NCBI RefSeq assembly: GCF_901875635.1
Contig: NZ_CABFMN010000066.1
Location: 1 to 64,000 of the forward strand
DNA from: Xylophilus ampelinus
GTDB lineage: Bacteria > Pseudomonadota > Gammaproteobacteria > Burkholderiales > Burkholderiaceae_C
Length of the DNA: 64,000 nt
Reading direction: 5' to 3'
Every line of letters starts with the position of its first letter. The first letter of the stretch is position 1. The notes beneath the pieces were generated by a model, which saw only the letters and a program-made list of their open reading frames with translations, ran no database searches and was not told the DNA's origin. This document shows, one piece after another, positions 42,588-50,951 of the stretch. Position numbers and translations under genes: made by a program.

Positions 42588-43496
42588 CTAGTCTGGGCGC
42601 GGTCCGAGCATGCGGGCGAGTGCCTGGACGGCGCGCTGCTTGCGCTTGAGTCCAGCGCCAAACCAGGCGACGGCCCGAAAATCCTGCCCCCATCGCTTCC
42701 GATTCCTCGTGTCGCTCAGCGTCACAAGGGCGTGCAGTAAGTCGAGCGCGGTTGCCTCGCCGCTCGAGCGATCGAGTGCGCGAGTGACTGCCTTCAGCCC
42801 GGCGGCGCTTGGCACGTCACCATCGCGGCGCGAGCTGTACGCGGCTGCCGTCACCTTGTAGATGTCGTCGCCCGACACGGTCCGGCTTGAAAACTCGGTC
42901 AAGTACGCCGGAAACGACGCGCACTCCCGCACGAGCTCGCCGATGTCGGCCAAGTCGCTTGGCGTCAAGAACTCGAAGGACCGCGCGATGCGCGCCTCGG
43001 TCGGCGAGCCCGGCGTCGCCGGCAGCACGATCCCACCTGGCTCCAGCACACACGCCGCCCGCGCTTGCGCCGCCAGCGGACTGTCGCAGCGCGTGCTTGC
43101 CAGCACGTGCATCGTTGCGCTGAACCCGCCCGGCAGCGTGATGCGTTCTCCCGTGTTCAGCAGGCCCCACAGCCGCCGTCCACCGCGTACATGCCCCACG
43201 CGCTCCAGCGCCCAACCGTAGAAGGCGGCCAGCGCGAAGTAGAAGTCCAACACCTCCCGCGGCTGCCACGGTTGATGGGTCGAAGGGACGATGGCAAGTC
43301 GTTCCTGGTTGTCGCTGCGCAAGAGGCCGGACTGCTCCTGCGCTTCCGCCGACAGCGCAGCCGCGGACCGCACCCCCTCCGCGTCCGCTGGCGCTTTGAT
43401 GATGACCCAATTGAGGTCGGCAGCATCGAGGATTTCATTCATCGCCCCGTCGTACCGGGTCTGCCCGTTGAAGGTGCTCATGTCGTGTTGCCCCAT
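42588..43496 (-). CDS. DUF932-like phage/plasmid-related protein
   Basis: The 302-residue protein matches the general pattern of DUF932 proteins of phages and plasmids: RLAIVPSTHQPWQPREVLDF, then YGWALERVGHVRGGRRLWGL near residue 100, ITLPGGFSATMHVLAST and a helical C-terminus with a conserved-looking GLKAVTRALDRSSGEA. ATG 43496 has a GGGGAAG ribosome site and lies 15 bases after the integrase stop, so the two are co-transcribed. The family is linked to mobile elements; its biochemical role is unknown. Confidence 0.65.
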   Translation of the reverse strand: MGQHDMSTFNGQTRYDGAMNEILDAADLNWVIIKAPADAEGVRSAAALSAEAQEQSGLLRSDNQERLAIVPSTHQPWQPREVLDFYFALAAFYGWALERVGHVRGGRRLWGLLNTGERITLPGGFSATMHVLASTRCDSPLAAQARAACVLEPGGIVLPATPGSPTEARIARSFEFLTPSDLADIGELVRECASFPAYLTEFSSRTVSGDDIYKVTAAAYSSRRDGDVPSAAGLKAVTRALDRSSGEATALDLLHALVTLSDTRNRKRWGQDFRAVAWFGAGLKRKQRAVQALARMLGPRPD

Positions 43497-43510
43497 GACT
43501 TCCCCGCCCG

Positions 43511-44452
43511 TCAAAGCACACGGGCCGCCGCATTGCACTCGAATGCGTTCAGCCCTCGGATGTAGCGGTGCACGGTGCTCTCTGAGCGCTGCCCCGTCTG
43601 GCGCTGGATGGCCCAGATCGGCGCACCGGCCCTGAAGGCGCTGGTGACCAGGCCTGCGCGCAGGCTGTGCGCGCTGTACCCATCGACCGGCAAAGCGTGC
43701 AGCGCAAGCCGCTTTCTCAGCAGCCACCCGACGGATGCGCCGCTGAGGGCCCCGCAGGCGTACCCGTGCCGGTCGATGCGGCAAAAGAGCGAGGAGGTCG
43801 GGCTCGAGCCCTTGCCCCGAGTCGGTAGCGATGACAGCGTGGTCAACCACCTGCGCAGCGCGCGCACCGGGCACTGCGCGGCGTCGGGCGTGCGGGGAAT
43901 CGCGACGTCCCGGCCCCGCTGGACCTGGTCGGTCTTGCTGCGCCGAAGCTGAATGAGAACCCCGCGAGGAGTAAATTCAACGTCGCCTACCTGCAGTGCG
44001 CCGATCTCTGAGCGCCGAAACCCACCCGCAAATGCAAGCAGAAACAGCGCCGCATCCCGCTCGTTCTGCGCGGCCGACAAGCAACGAAGAGGTCGGACAA
44101 CTCGCCTGAGAATGGCCGGCGCGATGGGCGATGCCTGCTTCTGGGCCACGCCCTTGGCGCGCCGGATACCTTTCATCGTGCGACGTACGAGCGCCGACTT
44201 GGTGGGCGACACCAGTCCGCGCATCTCATGCGCATAGCCGATGGCAGCCAGCTGCCTGGCCAGCGTGCTGGGCCTGAGCTCGGCGGCGGCGGTTGCGAGG
44301 TAGCGCGCAACCTCATTGGGCGTTGCCGGGACTGTGCCGCCCCAGGCTTTGAAGCGCTTCAGGTCGCTGGCATACGCCTTCAAGGTGTTCGAGGCGAGGG
44401 AGGCCTGCAAGTACTGCCGCACGGCCTTGGTGGTTCTGGTGTATCCCACCAT
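43511..44452 (-). CDS. Tyrosine recombinase/integrase
   Basis: The 313-residue protein has an N-terminal SAM-like core-binding domain (VRQYLQASLASNTLKAYASD, then LKRFKAWGG). The catalytic domain has FAGGFRRSEIGALQVGDVEF (first Arg), YSAHSLRAGLVTSAF (H-x-x-R) and STVHRYIRGLNAF (nucleophile Tyr). It resembles the short XerC-like integrases that travel with DUF932 genes. It follows the 105-residue gene at 44454 by one base. It is a second recombinase beside the P4-type integrase at 44920. Confidence 0.85.
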   Translation of the reverse strand: MVGYTRTTKAVRQYLQASLASNTLKAYASDLKRFKAWGGTVPATPNEVARYLATAAAELRPSTLARQLAAIGYAHEMRGLVSPTKSALVRRTMKGIRRAKGVAQKQASPIAPAILRRVVRPLRCLSAAQNERDAALFLLAFAGGFRRSEIGALQVGDVEFTPRGVLIQLRRSKTDQVQRGRDVAIPRTPDAAQCPVRALRRWLTTLSSLPTRGKGSSPTSSLFCRIDRHGYACGALSGASVGWLLRKRLALHALPVDGYSAHSLRAGLVTSAFRAGAPIWAIQRQTGQRSESTVHRYIRGLNAFECNAAARVL

Positions 44453-44453
44453 C

Positions 44454-44771
44454 TCAATACTCCTTCGGCAGCAGCAGCGTGGTGGTGCTGCGGTCGGCTT
44501 CCGTGATGATCCAAATCACTTCTGGCCTACCTGCGGTTGTCCCCGTGCCCACCGCGTAGCTGGACAGGATCCGAAACCCGTCGCGCACCGCCTGGTCGTT
44601 CGCAGCGACGTCCTCCGGTGGCACCAGGCCCCAGTCGCCGCATGCGTGCCGTGCGAGGAAGGTGGTGGCGGTCTGCTGATGGCGATTCAAGAGCTTGAGT
44701 GCGCCGGGCGTCGCGTAGATACGGCCTAGGGAAAACAGCGGGCAGGCATGCCCCTGCCGGGGATTCGGCAT
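44454..44771 (-). CDS. Small mobile-element protein
   Basis: The 105-residue protein begins MPNPRQGHACPLFSLGRIYA and then reads TPGALKLLNRHQQTATTFLA, followed by GDWGLVPPEDVAANDQAVRD and a beta-hairpin end (PEVIWIITEADRSTTTLLLP). Genes of this type ('plasmid-related protein') are common in integrative elements of Burkholderiales. ATG 44771 was chosen; the frame extends upstream but into a different composition. Function unknown. Confidence 0.6.
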   Translation of the reverse strand: MPNPRQGHACPLFSLGRIYATPGALKLLNRHQQTATTFLARHACGDWGLVPPEDVAANDQAVRDGFRILSSYAVGTGTTAGRPEVIWIITEADRSTTTLLLPKEY

Positions 44772-44919
44772 ACGTCGTCCTTTCGAAAATTCCACGCGCG
44801 CGCACCCCTGGCCGTTGATCGGCCGCGATGGAGAAGTGAGGGGAGTGAGGAGCGGGGCCAGTGAAGATCTGGCCCGCGCGTGCAGCGTACTGAGCGTCCG
44901 CTGTCGGGTGCGCGTGCCT

Positions 44920-46272
44920 CTAGTTTTGCTTCTGGCGCACGGCTTTCCTACCGCTTTCTGGTGCGCTCTGGCCGTTTTCTGGGGCTGTTTCCCGCTTGGC
45001 AGCCCCAGATTTGCCTGTTTTTTCAGCAATCCGGGGCGGATCACCGCTGGAATTTGCAGCGATGAACGCAGCCCAGTCGTCCATCAGCTGCCGGCGCTTT
45101 TCGAGCATGTCGGTGCGCATGTACGCACGCACCGTCTGATCACCCACCGTGTGGGCCAGCGCGAATTCGAGCATCTCGTGCTCATAGCGGGTCTGCTCGC
45201 TGCCCCAGGTGCGGAAACTCGCCCGAAAGCCATGCATCGTGTACTCAAGCTGCAGGCGTCGCAGGAGCTGGGTGAACACCATGTCACTGAGAGGCAGGCC
45301 CTTGGTGTTGGGAAAGATCAAGCCCAGCTCGGACGCGACAATCCCGGCGTCGTGCAGCTTCTTCGCTTCCTGCAGGACTTGCACAGCCCGCGCAGACAGC
45401 GGCACGCTGTGCCGGCGCCCCGCCTTCATCCGCTCCTCGGGGATGTTCCAGCAGCGCGTATCCCAGTCGATCTCGGTCCACAGCGCACCACGTGTCTCGC
45501 CTGATCGCGCCGCCGTCAGCACCGTGAATTCGAGTGCGAGCCTCACGATCGGCGATGACGGGCTGATTGCCACCTCCTTGAGCACCGCACCGACGAGAGG
45601 GTAGGGGCAGGAGATATGGTGCTCCACCTTGCGGGCGCGCTCGTTGGGACCCAGCGCCATCTTGACCTGTTCCCAGAACTCGGCGTCCTTACCGGTGGTG
45701 TAGTCCCGCGCGGCGGCGAAGTTGATGACCGTTCGAATCCGCTGGAACAGGCGGCTGGCGGTTTCTGCCTTGCTTTTCCACAGGGGCGTGAGGACAGCCA
45801 CGATTTCGGCCTTGCCGACCTCGTCGACCGGCAGCCGGCCAAATTTGGGGAACACATACTGGGTGAGCGTGTTGATCCATTGGGCGGCGTGCTTGGCGTT
45901 CTTCCACTCGTCCGCGCTCGCCGCGTGGTACTCGCGAGCGCAGCTTTCAAAGGTCTTCAGGCGCGCGCGTTCGGCGGCTCGATGTGCGAACGCCGCCTTG
46001 CGCTCCCCGTTGCGCTGGTCGATGGGGTCGATGCCATCGGCCAGCAGTTGCCGAGCGCGCTGGGCGCGTTCGCGTGCCTGGGCCAGGCCGAAGGTGTCCA
46101 GTGATCCCAGCCCCATCTCTCGGGTCTTGCCGTGCAGCGTGTAGCGGAAGATCCAGGAGCGAGAGCCGGACTTGCTGACCTGCAGGTACAGACCCGCGCC
46201 GTCCAAGTAGTACCCTGGGGCCTTGTTTTTGCTGCGAACGGTGCTGTCAGTCAGTACGCTGCGACGCGTCAT
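44920..46272 (-). CDS. P4-type tyrosine integrase (DUF4102 family)
   Basis: The 450-residue integrase has an N-terminal arm-binding DUF4102 domain (MTRRSVLTDSTVRSKNKAPG, then YYLDGAGLYLQVSKSGSRSW and RALTLGSLDTF-like spacing), a core-binding region and the catalytic domain. Active-site segments are VLTAARSGETRGALW (Arg), YTMHGFRASFRTWGSE (H-x-x-R) and a late DQTVRAYMRTDMLEKRR with the Tyr. Such enzymes insert islands into tRNA or other conserved sites. It lies at the right edge of the island and probably marks its attachment end. Confidence 0.9.
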   Translation of the reverse strand: MTRRSVLTDSTVRSKNKAPGYYLDGAGLYLQVSKSGSRSWIFRYTLHGKTREMGLGSLDTFGLAQARERAQRARQLLADGIDPIDQRNGERKAAFAHRAAERARLKTFESCAREYHAASADEWKNAKHAAQWINTLTQYVFPKFGRLPVDEVGKAEIVAVLTPLWKSKAETASRLFQRIRTVINFAAARDYTTGKDAEFWEQVKMALGPNERARKVEHHISCPYPLVGAVLKEVAISPSSPIVRLALEFTVLTAARSGETRGALWTEIDWDTRCWNIPEERMKAGRRHSVPLSARAVQVLQEAKKLHDAGIVASELGLIFPNTKGLPLSDMVFTQLLRRLQLEYTMHGFRASFRTWGSEQTRYEHEMLEFALAHTVGDQTVRAYMRTDMLEKRRQLMDDWAAFIAANSSGDPPRIAEKTGKSGAAKRETAPENGQSAPESGRKAVRQKQN

Positions 46273-46320
46273 ATACCCACGTATCTACCCACATTATTTA
46301 TTGTACTGCCGTGCATTAGC

Positions 46321-46538
46321 ATGGACAACCGTGGATTGGTAGGCGGCCGGAAAGGGGCGTCGTTGCTGGGGGTATGATGTGGGCTGGATGAGGTTGGACG
46401 TGCATGGATGTCAAGTACGCTGTCACCCTCTCCGCCACAAAGCTGAGCGCCATGCGGGTTTCGACCCCATGGCGCTTTTTGCTCCCTTTCCTGCCCCCTT
46501 TGTGAGTTGTACTGGCTTGGACAACTTTGGACGGTAGG
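46321..46538. repeat. Two imperfect direct repeats beside the integrase
   Basis: TGGACAAC-n3-TGGA-n1/2-GGTAGG occurs at 46322-46343 and again at 46518-46538, each preceded by TTGTACTG (with a 13-base insert in the first). They flank a terminator-like hairpin. Positions next to the integrase start fit attachment or arm-type binding sites. Confidence 0.35.
46447..46481 (+). terminator. Rho-independent terminator
   Basis: AGCGCCATG pairs with CATGGCGCT, with an inner GGG/CCC pairing around a TTTCGA loop, followed by TTTTT. No gene I can identify ends just before it, so it may close a small RNA or a transcript entering from the island. Confidence 0.6.
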
Positions 46539-47123
46539 ACGCAAGAATTTAGAGCGCGGGGCGGGTTGTGGCGCGGTAGGAATCGCGCACGACAGGCTGT
46601 ACTGTCTGGGAATGCCCCAGGAAAACACCGCCGAGACACCCTCCCAACAGCAGACAACGCACGCCGACAACGTAAGGCTCGCAGGTTGCGCGATGAGCCG
46701 AACACGCTGCATTCCGGTCGCGGGACGCGGTATCTCTTGCCGGAGTCCCTGCGGCACATGCAGGAGCTCTTCGAACTGCTTCCTCGCTTGAAGTTGGATG
46801 CCAACGGCGACCCCGACCCGCGGGCGACCGACGAGGTAGTTCTCAAGAGGCTTGCGACACACGCGCAGGCTTCGCTCGCCGCCATGAACCTGGGCATGTC
46901 GGCGGTAGGTTCTCTGATGGCCTACGCCGCTCCTGAGTGCGAGGACAAGACCATCAGCTCCGACGCAATCGAGGCGCTCGGCTGGTTGCTGGCCGAGCTG
47001 GCGCCAGTCCGAAGGGTTGACGCCCGGCACCCGCCAGCGTACTCCCACGTTGCCCGAGCCAGCTTGAGAGGCGGGCAGTTGTCCGTACGAATCACTTCGG
47101 CCGCCGGCCCTTGTTTCCCATAG
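46527..47123 (+). CDS. Hypothetical protein of an integrative element (start uncertain)
   Basis: The clear coding part is from about 46743: TRYLLPESLRHMQELFELLP, then RATDEVVLKRLATHAQASLA and AMNLGMSAVGSLMAYAAPEC, then SSDAIEALGWLLAELA. The last helices (G-x-S-A-x-G-x-L-x-A-x-A-A-P...A-x-x-S-L-G-W-L-L-A-E-L) are typical of small hypothetical proteins found on islands. Upstream, the better N-terminus (MPQENTAETPSQQQTTHADN at 46612) is in another frame, so there may be a frameshift near 46670. After LAELA (about 47003) the sequence changes to the truncated oxidoreductase. Confidence 0.45.
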   Translation: MDGRTQEFRARGGLWRGRNRARQAVLSGNAPGKHRRDTLPTADNARRQRKARRLRDEPNTLHSGRGTRYLLPESLRHMQELFELLPRLKLDANGDPDPRATDEVVLKRLATHAQASLAAMNLGMSAVGSLMAYAAPECEDKTISSDAIEALGWLLAELAPVRRVDARHPPAYSHVARASLRGGQLSVRITSAAGPCFP

Positions 47124-47137
47124 AACGCTGCCAGCAT
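47005..47137 (-). pseudogene. Truncated quinone-oxidoreductase/alcohol-dehydrogenase 5' end
   Basis: On the minus strand MLAAFYGKQGPAAEVIRTD is the start of an MDR-family zinc-type alcohol dehydrogenase or quinone reductase. In the next frame it continues PASQAGSGNVGVRWRVPG then VNPSDWRQLG, which is the usual second segment (V-S-G-V-N-P-S-D-W-K). A frameshift and a cut after about 45 residues show a dead fragment. It marks where the integrative element or a deletion interrupted a chromosomal gene. Confidence 0.65.
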
Positions 47138-47409
47138 GGCAGTCCAACTCGAGTAGGGGGATTCCCAAGCCGCCTATCGTGATTGCCAGGAGTGCCTCTC
47201 GACGCTATCCGCACTACGAGCGGTGCGGCACAGCGATGCTCCTGAATACCGTCGGAGATCACGTGAAGGCTCCGGAGATCACGTCGCAACGCCTGAGTCC
47301 GGCGTACTGCGCGATTGCCAGGGCGCGCACTACAGCCGTCGTGATGGCGTCCACCGGCTGTTCTCAACGAGGGTAATCACCTAAATGCAACTAATACGCT
47401 GTCCATAAC

Positions 47410-47424
47410 AATGGTAAGACCATG
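47410..47424. promoter_or_regulatory. Operator AATGG-N5-CCAT(G), site 1
   Basis: AATGGTAAGACCATG overlaps the first possible ATG of livG. It matches the palindrome found at four other places in the cluster and contains TGGTnnGACCA, the core seen in FadR-type sites. Confidence 0.6.
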
Positions 47425-48279
47425 ATATCGGATGAGCGTAATAGTCCAAGCTGCCACTGCGGAGCACTGTTGGAAGTCGCGAACGTGTCGATCAGCTTCG
47501 GGGGAATTCGTGCGTTGAGTGATGTCTCGTTCACGATTGGGCAGGGACAGGTCTGTGCACTGATTGGCCCCAACGGAGCGGGGAAGAGCACGCTGTTCAA
47601 CTGCTTGTCTCGGCTCTATACCCCGAATAGCGGGCTCATCTTGTTCAATGGCATCGATGTTCTGAAGCTTCCGGCGTCCGGAATCTCCAAAGTAGGCATC
47701 GGAAGAACCTTTCAGAACCTCGCACTCTTCGGCTCGATGAGCGTGAAAGAGAACATTCTGGTGGGATGCCATTCGAACCTGTCGACTGGGGTGCTTCTCG
47801 ACATGCTTGGCAGTGCGCGCGCCAAGAGGGCGGAGGGACAGGCGCAGGCGCTCGCGTACGAACTGATGGATCTTGTTGATCTTCGAACCGTCGCAGATGT
47901 CCCCGTCAGCCAACTGCCGTTCGGCACACAAAAAAGGGTGGAACTCGCACGCGCACTTGCGAGCAAGCCCAAACTGCTTCTGCTGGATGAGCCCGCCTGC
48001 GGTTTGAACCACTCAGAAATCGGCGAGCTCGCGCAGTTGGTTCGAAAGGTTCGCGACGAGCTGGGCGTAACCACCTTGCTTGTCGAACATCACATGGGAC
48101 TCGTGATGGGCGTATCAGACCATGTGGTTGCCCTGAACTTCGGCAAGAAGATCGCGGAAGGAACACCCCGCGAAGTGTCTGTTCACCCGGAAGTTGTTCG
48201 CGCGTACCTTGGTGAGGACAGTGAGCAGGCAAGCACGACGGAGGCACGGCGGGCTGAACCCAGCCAAAGCGAAGCATGA
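47422..48279 (+). CDS. livG: Branched-chain amino acid-type ABC transporter ATP-binding protein
   Basis: The 285-residue ABC ATPase has Walker A GPNGAGKST, the LivG-specific GIGRTFQNLALFGSMSVKEN, signature VSQLPFGTQKRVELARALA (LSGG replaced by LPFG) and Walker B PKLLLLDEPACGLN. The long LivG-type insert after the Q-loop (NILVGCHSNLS...) is present. The first ATG overlaps an operator site and has no ribosome site. A TTG at 47470 with GGAG five bases before it would give LEVANVSISFGG, the usual LivG start, so 47470 may be the true start. It is first of five transporter genes. Confidence 0.9.
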   Translation: MISDERNSPSCHCGALLEVANVSISFGGIRALSDVSFTIGQGQVCALIGPNGAGKSTLFNCLSRLYTPNSGLILFNGIDVLKLPASGISKVGIGRTFQNLALFGSMSVKENILVGCHSNLSTGVLLDMLGSARAKRAEGQAQALAYELMDLVDLRTVADVPVSQLPFGTQKRVELARALASKPKLLLLDEPACGLNHSEIGELAQLVRKVRDELGVTTLLVEHHMGLVMGVSDHVVALNFGKKIAEGTPREVSVHPEVVRAYLGEDSEQASTTEARRAEPSQSEA

Positions 48280-48992
48280 AGTATGTACTGAGTTTGAAAC
48301 GCGTGTCCGGCTCCTATGGCGCGACCGCAGCGCTGCGCGACATCACGTTGGACGTCGGCGCCGGTGAAGTGGTGGCACTGCTCGGGGCCAACGGGGCTGG
48401 TAAGACCTCAACGCTGCGGGCCATCTGCCAGATGATGATCCGATCCCAAGGTTCCATCGAGCTTTTCGGTCAGACCATCGCCGGGAAGACGACGGAGCAG
48501 ATCGCACGCATGGGCGTCGGTCACGTGGCCGATGGGAGAGGAACATTTTTTTCCCTTGGCGTGGAGGAAAACCTGCGCCTTGGTCGCTTCGCTCGACGGG
48601 ATGGATCGGGCCTGGACGACGAGCTCGCCCGCATCTATGACTACTTCCCTAGGCTCAAGGAAAGACGGCTCCAGCAAGCAGGCACGCTGTCTGGCGGCGA
48701 GCAGCAGATGCTCGCAATTGGCAGAGCACTCATGGGAGGTCCGCGATTGCTGCTGCTGGACGAACCATCTTTTGGGCTTGCTCCGTTGGTGGTCAAGGAA
48801 ATTTTTTCGATCCTGCGCAGGATCAACGAGGAGCAGGGTGTGTCGGTTCTTCTTGTCGAACAGAACGCCGGCTTGTCGCTTCGGTTTGCATCGCGTGCTT
48901 ACGTGGTGGAAAACGGGTGCATCGGGCTTGCCGGGACGTCTGATGAGATCAAGAGCAACGATGCCGTGCGTCGGGCCTATCTGGGCGACTGA
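48276..48992 (+). CDS. livF: Branched-chain amino acid-type ABC transporter ATP-binding protein
   Basis: The 238-residue LivF-type ATPase has Walker A GANGAGKTST, VGHVADGRGTFFSLGVEENL (usual LivF form V-P-E-G-R-x-x-F), signature AGTLSGGEQQMLAIGRALM and Walker B RLLLLDEPSFGLAP. It overlaps livG by four bases (ATGA) and pairs with it as the two ATPases of the importer. The C-terminal ACT-like extension of some LivF proteins is absent. Confidence 0.93.
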   Translation: MKYVLSLKRVSGSYGATAALRDITLDVGAGEVVALLGANGAGKTSTLRAICQMMIRSQGSIELFGQTIAGKTTEQIARMGVGHVADGRGTFFSLGVEENLRLGRFARRDGSGLDDELARIYDYFPRLKERRLQQAGTLSGGEQQMLAIGRALMGGPRLLLLDEPSFGLAPLVVKEIFSILRRINEEQGVSVLLVEQNAGLSLRFASRAYVVENGCIGLAGTSDEIKSNDAVRRAYLGD

Positions 48993-49003
48993 GGGAGATC
49001 ACA

Positions 49004-49876
49004 TTGGAACAACTCCTGCACCAGGTGGTTGCTGGTCTGGCGACCGGCGGCATCTACGCAAGCGTCGCGCTTGCGCTGGTCATGATCTATCAGGCGACCC
49101 AGCACATCAATTTCGCGCAAGGCGAAATGGCCATGTTCTCGACATTTATCGCGTGGGCGTTGATCCAGGCCGGGATGCCCTATTGGATTGCGTTCGTTGT
49201 GACGACCGTGGTCTCATTTGTGCTCGCAGCAGCCGTGGAGTTTGTCGTGATTCGTCCGATGCAGGACAAGCCTGTGTTATCAGTTGTTGTGGTTTTCATC
49301 GGCTTGCTGGTGATTTTTCATAGCCTTGCAGGATGGCTGTTCGGCTCAACCATACGGCAGTTTCCCAGTCCGTTCGCCGTCGCAGATTGGCGCTTCGGAG
49401 AGCTGATCTCGCCGCACGAACTCGGTGCAATCGTGGTCACGCTGATCCTTGTCGCGGGGCTCTTCGCCTTCTTCCAGAGGAGCCCGTTGGGCCTGGCCAT
49501 GCGCGCAGCAGCGCAGAACCCTGCATCGGCACGCTTGGTCGGAATCAGCGTGAGCCGGATGTTGATGCTTGGTTGGGGCTTGGCGGGGGCCATTGGCGCG
49601 ATCGCCGGAATGATGGTTGCGCCCGTCGTGTATCTCGACGCCAACATGATGACCGGTGTTCTGTTGTATGCGTTTGCCGGCGCTTTGATCGGCGGCATCG
49701 ACAGCCCAGGTGGTGCTGTTTTGGGTGGATTCCTGGTCGGAGCCCTCGAGAACCTCGTCGGCGCTTACATCGTGGGGAATGAACTCAAACTGTCTGTGGC
49801 ACTGCTGTTGATCATCGGCGTGCTGATCGTCCGCCCGGCAGGAATGCTTGGAAAAAGGTTGACTTCCCGTGTCTGA
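49004..49876 (+). CDS. livH: Branched-chain amino acid-type ABC transporter permease
   Basis: The 290-residue membrane protein has eight or so helices: VAGLATGGIYASVALALVMI, then QATQHINFAQGEMAMFSTFI (the typical N-F-A-Q-G-E), and near the end GGIDSPGGAVLGGFLVGALE (the EAA-like loop). TTG 49004 has a GGGAGA ribosome site and gives the normal LivH start. It overlaps livM by eight bases. The substrate is probably the carboxylic or aromatic acid catabolised by the cluster, not necessarily an amino acid. Confidence 0.93.
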   Translation: MEQLLHQVVAGLATGGIYASVALALVMIYQATQHINFAQGEMAMFSTFIAWALIQAGMPYWIAFVVTTVVSFVLAAAVEFVVIRPMQDKPVLSVVVVFIGLLVIFHSLAGWLFGSTIRQFPSPFAVADWRFGELISPHELGAIVVTLILVAGLFAFFQRSPLGLAMRAAAQNPASARLVGISVSRMLMLGWGLAGAIGAIAGMMVAPVVYLDANMMTGVLLYAFAGALIGGIDSPGGAVLGGFLVGALENLVGAYIVGNELKLSVALLLIIGVLIVRPAGMLGKRLTSRV

Positions 49877-50933
49877 AGCACAAGCCAAGCCAGTGGTCCA
49901 TGCGTGGAGCTCAGCTGACACATCCAGTGCAACGACCGGGCATGCACCAAATTCCCAGAAGAGAGCTTGGGGCGGAGCGGTTGCATGCTTGTCGGTCAGC
50001 GTTGCGCTGATTTTCATCCTGCCGGACTACCAACTCTTTCAGATGACCATGGTCGTCGCCTATGCGATCGCCCTGATGGGGTTGAATCTGCTGACTGGCT
50101 ATAACGGGCAGATATCGCTTGGTCACGGTGCGTTCTTCGCAATAGGCGCATACGCGACGGGCATCCTGATGAGCGTTGCCGCGATGCCGTACTGGCTGAC
50201 TGTTCCAGCAGCTGCGCTGACGGCCTTCTTGTTCGGATACCTATTCGGACGACCGGCATTGAAGCTGGAAGGGCTGTACCTCGCGCTCGCCACCTTCGCG
50301 CTGGGCGTTGCCCTCCCTCAACTGCTGAAGTACAAACTGCTCGAGCCTTGGACAGGTGGAGTTCAGGGCTTGGTCCTGACAAAGCCGGACGCGCCGTTCG
50401 GTCTGAAGTTGAGTCCAGATCAGTGGCTCTATGCGTTCGCTGTCGTTACCGCATTGCTGATGTTCTGGCTCGCAGCCAATCTCTTGCGGGGCGGCACCGG
50501 CAGGGCTATCCGTGCCATCCGAGATCACTCCATGGCGGCGCAGGCGATGGGTGTCAACGCGGCTCACTACAAATCCCTTGTCTTCGGCATTTCGGCAGCG
50601 TTCACCGGCGTTGGCGGCGCCCTCTCGGCAATCGCCGTTCAGTTCGTCTCTCCTGACTCATTCACGCTGTTCTTATCGATCTCTTTGCTCGTGGGGATTG
50701 TCGTCGGCGGCGTGGGCACTATTTGGGGGCCGGTCTTCGGTGCGTTCTTCATCATGTTCGTGCCGTCGATGGCCGAACAGATTTCGAAGAGCGCGCCGTG
50801 GGCTGTCTATGGGTGCGTCTTGATCGCGGCGGTGTTTGTCATGCCTCGAGGTGTTGCTGGGCTGCGTGTGCGGAAGTCTGTACGGCGTGAGCCCAAGGCC
50901 CCGGCGTCGACGTCACCCCAAAATCGGAACTAA
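49869..50933 (+). CDS. livM: Branched-chain amino acid-type ABC transporter permease
   Basis: The 354-residue LivM-type permease has an N-terminal 40-residue hydrophilic extension, then AYAIALMGLNLLTGYNGQIS and LGHGAFFAIGAYATGILMSV, the characteristic LivM pair. FGISAAFTGVGGALSAIAVQ and GGVGTIWGPVFGAFFIMFVP form the EAA-like loop. GTG 49869 lies within the end of livH. It should assemble with LivH, LivG and LivF. Confidence 0.92.
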   Translation: MSEAQAKPVVHAWSSADTSSATTGHAPNSQKRAWGGAVACLSVSVALIFILPDYQLFQMTMVVAYAIALMGLNLLTGYNGQISLGHGAFFAIGAYATGILMSVAAMPYWLTVPAAALTAFLFGYLFGRPALKLEGLYLALATFALGVALPQLLKYKLLEPWTGGVQGLVLTKPDAPFGLKLSPDQWLYAFAVVTALLMFWLAANLLRGGTGRAIRAIRDHSMAAQAMGVNAAHYKSLVFGISAAFTGVGGALSAIAVQFVSPDSFTLFLSISLLVGIVVGGVGTIWGPVFGAFFIMFVPSMAEQISKSAPWAVYGCVLIAAVFVMPRGVAGLRVRKSVRREPKAPASTSPQNRN

Positions 50934-50951
50934 ACCAAAGGAGAAGACTAG

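Noticed and set aside
46447..46481. T-arm-like GGGTTTCGACCC, possible tRNA or tmRNA end as integrase target
   Set aside because: No acceptor stem, anticodon arm or CCA follows, and the sequence is an ordinary terminator hairpin with a T-run.
46922..47367. Several minus-strand frames that looked like transposase or regulator pieces
   Set aside because: Only the 45-residue MDR oxidoreductase start is convincing. The rest, including 47138-47409, shows no motif or consistent frame.
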